The notes beneath the pieces are model-generated. The model was not told the origin of the DNA. It searched no databases and saw only the letters and a program-made list of their open reading frames with translations. This document shows positions 58,400 to 64,000 of a DNA stretch of 64,000 bases, one piece after another. Position 1 is the stretch's first letter, and the number at the start of each line of letters is the position of its first letter. The position numbers were made by a program, and so were the translations under genes. Origin of the DNA: DASUPK01 sp963831605 (GTDB taxonomy: Bacteria > Actinomycetota > Thermoleophilia > Solirubrobacterales > 70-9); NCBI GenBank assembly GCA_963831605.1, contig CAWHQR010000003.1, positions 310,001 through 374,000 of the forward strand, written 5' to 3'.

Positions 58400-59104
58400 G
58401 TGCCCGAACGGCCTGAAACAGAGTTCGACGCCCACAGCGAGGGCTACCGCGAGGCGGTCGAGGAGTCGATCGCCTTCTCGGGCGCGGGGCTGGACTTCTT
58501 CACGCGCGCGAAGGCCGACGCGCTGCTCGAGCTGGCCACGGCGAGATTGGGACCGCCCGAGGAGCTGGGCTTCCTCGACCTCGGCTGTGGGCCGGGGGAG
58601 ACCGATCGCTTCCTGAAGGGCCGCGTCGCCCGGCTCGCCGGAGTCGACATCTCGCCCGAGATGGTGATGCGGGCACGGGAGCGAAACCCCTGGGCCGAAT
58701 ACCGCGGCTACACGGCCGGCGAGCCCATCCCACACGAGGATGCCTCCTTCGACGTCAGCTTCGCGATCTGCGTCTTCCACCACGTCGAGCGGGATCGGCG
58801 ACCCCGGCTGGTGCGGGAGATGGCCAGGGTCACCAGGCCCGGGGGGCTGATCGCCCTGTTCGAGCACAACCCGCTCAACCCGCTGACCCGAAAGGCGGTA
58901 CATGACTGCGAGTTCGATCGGGATGCCGACCTGCTCACTCGTCGCACCGCCTCACGGCTGCTGAAGCAGTCCGGGCTCGGCGACCCGGATGGGCGCTACA
59001 TCGTCTTCTTCACGCGCGAGTCGGAGCTACTGCGAGGGGTGGAACGTCGACTCGGCTGGCTCCCGCTCGGAGCGCAGTACGCGGTCTTCGCGCAGCGGCC
59101 CTGA
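58400..59104 (+). CDS. class I SAM-dependent methyltransferase, 234 aa
   Basis: GTG start. Motif I LGFLDLGCGPGETDRFLK, motif II LAGVDISPEMVMRARE, EDASFDVSFAICVFHHVE and VTRPGGLIALFEHNPLNPLT, all ubiquinone/menaquinone-type features. The loop EHNPLNPLTRKAVHDCEFD is shared with sugar and polyketide methyltransferases. Lone plus-strand gene set between two minus-strand groups; its 3' end overlaps the facing GT2 gene by 78 bases. Confidence 0.88.
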   Translation: MPERPETEFDAHSEGYREAVEESIAFSGAGLDFFTRAKADALLELATARLGPPEELGFLDLGCGPGETDRFLKGRVARLAGVDISPEMVMRARERNPWAEYRGYTAGEPIPHEDASFDVSFAICVFHHVERDRRPRLVREMARVTRPGGLIALFEHNPLNPLTRKAVHDCEFDRDADLLTRRTASRLLKQSGLGDPDGRYIVFFTRESELLRGVERRLGWLPLGAQYAVFAQRP

Positions 59105-60076
59105 GAGGCCCGCGTCGAGTCCCTCGGCGCTGGCGATCAGATACAGCGGCCGGTCCTTCCCCTGCTCGTAGGTCCGGGCCACGTAGAGGCCCATCATGCC
59201 GAGCACGATCAGCTGCACTCCGGCAAGGAACGTGACCAAAACGGTCAGCGACGCCCAGCCCTGGCCGCTCGCGGGGAGGCCTCCGGTCAGCTTCAGGACG
59301 ATCGCCAGCAGGCCCATCGCCAGGCTGAGCAGCGAGATCACGAACCCGAGGCCGAGGATGAAGCGAAGCGGGGTCACCGAGAAGCCGAGGATGCCGTCGA
59401 TCGCGAAGCCGATCATCTTGGTCCAGGAGTTCTTCGTCTTGCCGGCGAACCGCTGGTCGCGGTCGTAGCTGACGCTCGTCTGGCGGAAGCCGACCCAGGA
59501 GAACATCCCGCGCAGGTAGCGGTCGGGCTCGCGCATGCCGCGGACGACGTCGGCAACGCGACGGTCGACCAGCCGGAAGTCGCCCGCGTCGACTGGGAAC
59601 TCGACGTCGGAGAGGCGCTGCATGAGGCGATAGAAGCGGTGCGCGGTCCACAGCTTCATGCGGCTCTCGCCGGCGCGGCGGCGGCGGACGGCGTGCACGA
59701 CCTCGTAGCCCTCCCGCCAGAGCGGAATCATCTCGAGCACGACCTCGGGTGGGTCCTGAAGGTCGCCGTCGATGATCACGACCGCGTCGCCGTCGGCGAA
59801 GTCGAGGCCGGCCGAGATCGCCAGCTGGTGGCCGAAGTTCCGGGCCAGGAAGAGGAGCTTGACCCGCTCGTCGCCACCCCGAAGCTGGCTCATCACCTCG
59901 CGGCTGCGATCGGTGCTGCCGTCGTCCACCAGGATGAACTCGACCTCGCCCTGGATCTCGCGCGAGACCGCGTCCAGCCGCCGGTAGAGCTCGGGCAGGA
60001 CCTCCTCCTCGTCCTTCACCGGGATCACGAACGAGATCGTCGGCATGGGGTAAGGGTAGTTGCGAAGGCGGCTCAT
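59027..60076 (-). CDS. GT2 dolichyl/polyprenyl-phosphate mannosyltransferase-like (ArnC/GtrB type)
   Basis: 349 residues from ATG 60076, which overlaps the upstream stop by 4 bp; ATG at 60046 (MPTISFVIPVKDEEEVLPEL) gives 339 and fits the family start better. DPM-like core: FILVDDGSTDRSREV, NFGHQLAISAGLDFADGDAV, VIIDGDLQDPPEVVLEMIPL, and QTSVSYDRDQRFAGKTKNSW. Two C-terminal membrane helices (FILGLGFVISLLSLAMGLLA; VTFLAGVQLIVLGMMGLYVA) are GtrB-like. It makes polyprenyl-phosphate sugars, the donor for GT-C enzymes such as the two membrane proteins upstream. The last 30 residues overlap the facing methyltransferase gene. Confidence 0.92.
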   Translation of the reverse strand: MSRLRNYPYPMPTISFVIPVKDEEEVLPELYRRLDAVSREIQGEVEFILVDDGSTDRSREVMSQLRGGDERVKLLFLARNFGHQLAISAGLDFADGDAVVIIDGDLQDPPEVVLEMIPLWREGYEVVHAVRRRRAGESRMKLWTAHRFYRLMQRLSDVEFPVDAGDFRLVDRRVADVVRGMREPDRYLRGMFSWVGFRQTSVSYDRDQRFAGKTKNSWTKMIGFAIDGILGFSVTPLRFILGLGFVISLLSLAMGLLAIVLKLTGGLPASGQGWASLTVLVTFLAGVQLIVLGMMGLYVARTYEQGKDRPLYLIASAEGLDAGLSGPLREDRVLRSEREPAESTFHPSQ

Positions 60077-61716
60077 ACCGGGCAGACCGTCACCGGTCCG
60101 TTCGCGTCCACCTGGAGCTGCCACGGGCGCTCCGAGCGATCCGTCGGGATGGAAAGCCGCGCGGCGCCCTGGAGTGTCCCGACGACGATCGGGAACGAGG
60201 TGGTGGCGAACCGCCGCAGGCTCAACTTCGCAGCCACACCCGGCGGCGCGGTCAGGGTCGCGCCGCCAGGGGGCAGCTCGATCACCGGCGGCGCCTCGCC
60301 GCTTCGGGCGACGGTTCGGCAGCCGCGTCCCGGCGGAGGCGCCGTGGAGAGCGGCTGGAAGCTCAGGCCAAGTGCGGCGGCCATCACCTTGTCGGCGCCG
60401 AGACGCCCCTGCTCCGGCGCCGAGGCCAGCTCCGAGGACGTGTACGCGGGCGATCCGAACTTGCCGGCCGCGGAGAGGTACGGACCGGCGTGAACCTCGC
60501 CGAAGTAGTCGAAGTTGGAGTTCTGGGGCGTCAGCTCGAGACCCGGGTTCACGTGATCGGCGTCGATCTCGAGCCCCGCGAGATCGCCCCTGACGATCGC
60601 GGTCCAGCCCCGGAAGATCCCGTATGCGTCGTGCATCGCCGAGATGTTCATCGCCACGGCGAAGGCGGTGACCGCGCCGATCGCCGCGAGCGGCTTCCAC
60701 CCGGGCCGCCAGCCGCGGACGAGCTCCGCGGCGATCAGGAGGATGAAGACCGCACCGACGTATTGGTACCTCGATGCCGTCGGGGGTCGCTCGGCGCTGG
60801 TGTTGGCTGCCGTGAGAAGCCAGAAGGAGACCCCGATCGCCAGCGGCGCCCAGAGCGTCGCCGGAAATCGACCGAGCCGCCAGAGGCGTAGTGCGGCGAG
60901 GGCAACGACGCCCACGAGCAGTGGCCTGCCCAATTCGATCCCGCCGGTGCCGCCCGTGATCGGTGGCGTCGACAGCCCCACCAGCGCGCCGACGCTCGAC
61001 GCGAACCCGTCCAGCGCGTAGGCCGGGCTGTTGGCGATGTTGTGGAAGGAGAGGTGGCTCGCGGCGGTGTGTCCCCAGCCGAGGAACCAGATCGCGTAGA
61101 GGGCGAGCGGCACCGCAACCACATACGCCCGTCGCCATGGCCCGCGGTCGAGCGCGATCGCCACGGCGACTCCGATGACGAAGGGAATGCCGATCTCGGA
61201 GAAGGTCAGCGAGAGAACGAGGAGAACGCAGGCCCATGCGTCGCCGGCGCGGCTGCGGCGATCGAGGGCCAGGAGCGCGCCGAGCCCGAAGGCCATCGAG
61301 CCGAAGTAGCCGATCTGGAACGGCGTCAGCAGGTCCTCGTAGGCGGCGCCGATGAAGAGGACCAGCGCCGTCGCGGCGAGAGCCAGCCAGTCGTCGACCC
61401 GCGAGCGCAGGTAGACGAAGAGCAGAATCGCGCTGGCGATGAAGGCCGCGGTTGCGATGACCGCGTAGGGAAGGAGCGAGTCCATTCCGATGGTCGCCTG
61501 GATCGCCTTGTAGATGGCGGTCGGCGCGATGATGATGTGCTCGTTGTGCGGGTCGAGGAAGGCGTGCGCGTTGAACCCGCGGCGGCTGAGCAGCAGGTCC
61601 CAGTCGTCGATGAAGAAGGTGAGATGCGACTGCCAGGCGAGCAGGAGTGCGGCTGAGGCCGCCGCGAGACCGCCGAGCAGCACGGGCGGAGTGGCCAGTC
61701 GCCTCACGGTCGGCAT
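60073..61716 (-). CDS. polytopic membrane GT-C-like protein, 547 aa
   Basis: ATG 61716 gives 547 residues (61752 also possible, overlapping the upstream gene by 49). About ten or more membrane helices. The first loop, HLTFFIDDWDLLLSRRGFNA, carries the DDWD acidic site expected of GT-C/GT39-type enzymes, followed by EHIIIAPTAIYKAIQATIGM. Later AYEDLLTPFQIGYFGSMAFG and YQYVGAVFILLIAAELVRGW. From about residue 390 is a soluble C-terminal region with beta structure (GGATLTAPPGVAAKLSLRRF). Likely uses the polyprenyl-phosphate sugar made by the neighbouring GtrB-like protein. Confidence 0.84.
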   Translation of the reverse strand: MPTVRRLATPPVLLGGLAAASAALLLAWQSHLTFFIDDWDLLLSRRGFNAHAFLDPHNEHIIIAPTAIYKAIQATIGMDSLLPYAVIATAAFIASAILLFVYLRSRVDDWLALAATALVLFIGAAYEDLLTPFQIGYFGSMAFGLGALLALDRRSRAGDAWACVLLVLSLTFSEIGIPFVIGVAVAIALDRGPWRRAYVVAVPLALYAIWFLGWGHTAASHLSFHNIANSPAYALDGFASSVGALVGLSTPPITGGTGGIELGRPLLVGVVALAALRLWRLGRFPATLWAPLAIGVSFWLLTAANTSAERPPTASRYQYVGAVFILLIAAELVRGWRPGWKPLAAIGAVTAFAVAMNISAMHDAYGIFRGWTAIVRGDLAGLEIDADHVNPGLELTPQNSNFDYFGEVHAGPYLSAAGKFGSPAYTSSELASAPEQGRLGADKVMAAALGLSFQPLSTAPPPGRGCRTVARSGEAPPVIELPPGGATLTAPPGVAAKLSLRRFATTSFPIVVGTLQGAARLSIPTDRSERPWQLQVDANGPVTVCPV

Positions 61717-63344
61717 ACCGAGGCTCCCGGCCCGCTGAACTGCAGGCGCCATGGGCGCACGGAGCGATCCGGCTCGATTCGGAGCAGCTGAGGACGATCG
61801 ACCGGCAGCTCACCGAGCGCGACGGGATAGGACCGGGTCGCGTAGCGCCGAGCCGAGATCTGCACGCCCGGCACCCGGGACACCAGGACGAGCCCCCGCG
61901 GAGGGACGGGCGTCACCGAGTTCGGCAGCGCGGCGAGGGCGTGGCATCTTCTGCCAGGGTCGTCGGTCGCCGCGAGGTGGACTCCGAGCGCAGCCGCGAA
62001 GACCTTGTCCGCCGCGACCCGCGCCTGCTCTGGGGCGGTGGCGAGCTCGGCCGGCGAGTACGCCGGGGATCCGTACGCGTCGATCGCCGAGAAGTACGAC
62101 CCGGCATCGAGGAAGCCCAGGTAGTCGACTCCGGAGTTCTGCGCGGTCAGCTCGAAGCCGGGCGAAACCCGCCCGCGGGTCAGCTCGAGCGCCGCGAGGC
62201 CGCCCCTCTCCTGTTGCGCGATTCCCTGCAGGCCGTCGGCGGCCTGCCGCAGCCGGTCGCCGTTGGTGAGCGTGGCGGCGAGGGAGACGACGAGAACGCT
62301 CGCGATCGCCCAGCGGTGGATTTTCACGCCGCGGAGGAGCTCCGCGGCGACGAGCAGCAGCAGGACGATGCCCACGTACTGGTAGCGCCCGGCCGTCGGG
62401 GGCGCGACCGGGGTCGCGTTCAGCGCCGTCAGCGACCAGAAGCCGATCAGGAGCGCGAGCAGCCCGAGCAGCCGAGGGGTGGGCGGGCGAAGGCGGTAGA
62501 TCCACCAGGCCGCCAGCGCGATCAGGACAACGAGGAGGGGACGGCCCCAGTCGAGCGCGCCCGTCTGGAAGTCGCCGAGCGGGATCCCGAGCCCGAGGAG
62601 CGTCGCCAGGCTCGTTGCCAGCCCATCCAGAACGTAGGCGGGAGCGGTCGCGATGTTCCGGAAGGTGATGGACGTGTCCGCGTTGTGCCCCCAGGCGAGG
62701 TACCAGAGCACCCAGAGCCCGGTCGGAACAGCGACCACGAATGCCCGCTGCCAGCGGTCCCGGTCCAGGGCCAGCTCGATCGCCGCCGCCGCGACGAACA
62801 GGACGCCGAGATCGGAGAAGAGCAGCCCGAGGACCAACAGCGCAGCGGCCAGCACGTCCGAGCGGCGGCTCCCGCGGTCGAGTGCGAGCAGGGCGCCGAT
62901 GCCGCACGCCACCGAGCCGAAGAGGGCCATCTGGAACGGGAAGAGCAGGTCATCCCAGGACGGGCCGAGGAAGAGGATGGGCAGGATCGCAGCGAGGGCC
63001 AGCCATTCGCCCAACCGCAGCCGCACGTAGGCGAACAGCAGGCCGACGCTCAGCAGGAAGAGGAAGACCGCGATGACCTGGTACGGCAGCGCGGACTCGA
63101 TGCCCCACGTGGAGGCGAGCACCTTGTAGACGAAGATCGAGACCGCGACGAGCTGCTCGACGAACGGCTGAAAGAAAGTGCCGGGGCTCCAGGAGCGCCG
63201 GTGCAGGAGGAAGTCCCACTCGTCGCGCCAGAAGGTGAGCCGAGAGAGCCAGTGAAGGAGGAGGACCCCGGAGGCGAGCATGGCGGCGCCCGCGAGCACG
63301 GTCGCGGGATTCTCCGAGGCTCGGCGCCTGAGGCCGGCCATCAC
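61704..63344 (-). CDS. polytopic membrane GT-C-like protein, 546 aa (tandem paralog)
   Basis: Clear paralog of the gene at 60073: first loop RLTFWRDEWDFLLHRRSWSP with the acidic pair changed to RDEWD, EQLVAVSIFVYKVLASTWGI, SWDDLLFPFQMALFGSVACG and GRYQYVGIVLLLLVAAELLR. The C-terminal soluble domain (YPVALGELPVDRPQLLRIEP) also aligns in order. The two genes overlap by 13 bases and probably form one transcript with the methyltransferase and GtrB-like gene. Changes in the putative active loop suggest a different sugar or acceptor. Confidence 0.83.
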   Translation of the reverse strand: MMAGLRRRASENPATVLAGAAMLASGVLLLHWLSRLTFWRDEWDFLLHRRSWSPGTFFQPFVEQLVAVSIFVYKVLASTWGIESALPYQVIAVFLFLLSVGLLFAYVRLRLGEWLALAAILPILFLGPSWDDLLFPFQMALFGSVACGIGALLALDRGSRRSDVLAAALLVLGLLFSDLGVLFVAAAAIELALDRDRWQRAFVVAVPTGLWVLWYLAWGHNADTSITFRNIATAPAYVLDGLATSLATLLGLGIPLGDFQTGALDWGRPLLVVLIALAAWWIYRLRPPTPRLLGLLALLIGFWSLTALNATPVAPPTAGRYQYVGIVLLLLVAAELLRGVKIHRWAIASVLVVSLAATLTNGDRLRQAADGLQGIAQQERGGLAALELTRGRVSPGFELTAQNSGVDYLGFLDAGSYFSAIDAYGSPAYSPAELATAPEQARVAADKVFAAALGVHLAATDDPGRRCHALAALPNSVTPVPPRGLVLVSRVPGVQISARRYATRSYPVALGELPVDRPQLLRIEPDRSVRPWRLQFSGPGASVCRP

Positions 63345-64000
63345 CTGGTTCCGGAGCAGATCGCGAAGAGATCGAGGGACTCGTCGACGTCCGCGTCGCG
63401 CAGCTCGAAGTCATCCCGGGTGATCGCTGCGGCGGCGGGATCGACCGCGGCACGGTTGCGGGCGAGCAGCCGGTCGTAGAGCAGCTTTCGCGCCCCTCGC
63501 GGCACCAATCTCCTGAGCCTGAGCGGATCACGGCTCAGCAGCCGGTCCAGCCGGCGGCGCTCGGCGGCGACGATCTGAAGGTAGCGCTCCGAGCCGAACA
63601 ATCCCTTCACCTCGACATCCCCGAACGTCCGGGAGCACAGGCTTCCCAGCTGGTTCGCCGAGAACTCGATGTGGTGATACGGGTCGATGATCTCGTCCGG
63701 GCGGGCGAAGGTGAGGCGGTTCGGGGTCACGAAGACCGCCATCCCCGCCGGGGCCAGCACCCGCCGGGCTTCCGCCAGGACCCGTGCGGGGTCCGGAACG
63801 TGTTCGAGGGACTGCACCGAGAGCACGGCGTCGAAGCGGGCGTCCTCGAATGGCAGCTCGCGCATGTCCGCGACGTGCGTCTCACGATCCTGGCCCGCGA
63901 GCGCCTCCGCGTCGATGTCGACACCGACCGTCTGGCGGGGGGCGAGCAGGTGATAGCTGTGTCCCACGCCGCAACCCAGGTCGAGGATCTCCCCGGCGGG
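63341..64000 (-). CDS. class I SAM-dependent methyltransferase (5' end outside window)
   Basis: The frame continues past the right edge: motif I EILDLGCGVGHSYHLLAP lies at 63940-64000. Then TVGVDIDAEALA (motif II), DAVLSVQSLEHVPDPARVLA (EHVPDP), VLAPAGMAVFVTPNRLTF and PDEIIDPYHHIEFSANQLGS, a run common in sugar and lipid methyltransferases of glycan loci. The C-terminus has a basic helical segment (RRRLDRLLSRDPLRLRRLVP). Its stop overlaps the next ATG by 4 bp. Confidence 0.87.
   Translation of the reverse strand, partial: PAGEILDLGCGVGHSYHLLAPRQTVGVDIDAEALAGQDRETHVADMRELPFEDARFDAVLSVQSLEHVPDPARVLAEARRVLAPAGMAVFVTPNRLTFARPDEIIDPYHHIEFSANQLGSLCSRTFGDVEVKGLFGSERYLQIVAAERRRLDRLLSRDPLRLRRLVPRGARKLLYDRLLARNRAAVDPAAAAITRDDFELRDADVDESLDLFAICSGTR

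Noticed and set aside
59027..61813. A 928-codon frame that includes the GtrB-like gene
   Set aside because: Only the last third encodes the GT2 protein. The upstream part is a different-frame shadow of the GT-C-like gene.
1..64000. tRNA, rRNA, CRISPR or prophage genes
   Set aside because: No T-loop GTTCGAATC-type sequence with cloverleaf pairing, no regularly spaced repeats beyond the 43-bp pair, and no phage or integrase motifs were found by reading. A covariance search was not possible.

Overview
The window is a high-GC, gene-dense bacterial chromosome segment. Gene content points to an actinobacterium: an IscR-type regulator with SufC-SufS-SufU, Rieske-SufB-SufD, an HHxxxDG wax ester synthase/DGAT, a CysO/MoaD-MoeZ-like sulfur carrier set, LemA with DUF2207, and a CUT2 sugar importer with a ROK regulator. 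A deep-branching class such as Thermoleophilia (Solirubrobacterales) is likely, but that is inference. I saw no rRNA, tRNA, CRISPR array, integrase or transposase gene. No gene-free stretch exceeds about 200 bases.

Layout, 1-36.9 kb. An AddB-like gene runs off the left edge. An fxsA-unknown-HAD operon faces it across a palindromic repeat. A SufT-like DUF59 gene and a DUF302 gene follow. Next is a ROK regulator with a xylose/ribose-type ABC importer, then a secreted subtilase, a wax ester synthase/DGAT, ispH, a cysteine-less thioredoxin-fold protein, and a heme-oxygenase-like diiron protein. A cupredoxin-like/polytopic membrane protein/58-residue microprotein operon follows, then a 67-residue protein. 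The Fe-S assembly genes form two minus-strand blocks: Rieske-SufB-SufD followed by Fur-type regulator and ZIP transporter (18.9-23.3 kb), and IscR-like regulator-SufC-SufS-SufU (29.9-32.9 kb). Between them lie LemA, DUF2207 and a membrane-domain GMC oxidoreductase flanked by two SnoaL-like paralogs. After the second block come a MarR regulator divergent from htpX, a cupin, and a rhodanese-E1-MoaD sulfur carrier operon.

Layout, 36.9-64 kb. This is a surface-glycan locus: an initiating sugar-phosphate transferase, several GT2 and GT4 glycosyltransferases, an O-antigen ligase/polymerase-like protein, a clan-A glycosidase, an anchored Ser/Thr-rich protein, a sulfotransferase, a phytanoyl-CoA-dioxygenase-like protein, a hexapeptide acetyltransferase, five SAM methyltransferases, and two pairs of large polytopic GT-C-like membrane proteins. 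Most minus-strand genes here overlap by 4 bp (ATGA), so they are probably co-transcribed.

The least ordinary signals are: (1) a palindromic repeat family with two copies (1983-2111 and 21336-21497), each next to a TAG stop codon, the second supplying the sufD start; (2) seven single-base frameshifts, all insertions, confined to three glycan-locus genes; (3) a strong Fur/Zur-type box ahead of the Fur-ZIP pair; (4) two MarR-type palindromes between marR and htpX; (5) an E1-like protein with its rhodanese domain at the N-terminus; (6) the cupredoxin/membrane/microprotein operon next to a complete diiron-oxidase ligand set; (7) the SnoaL-GMC-SnoaL sandwich. Candidates for an undescribed system are (6) and (7).
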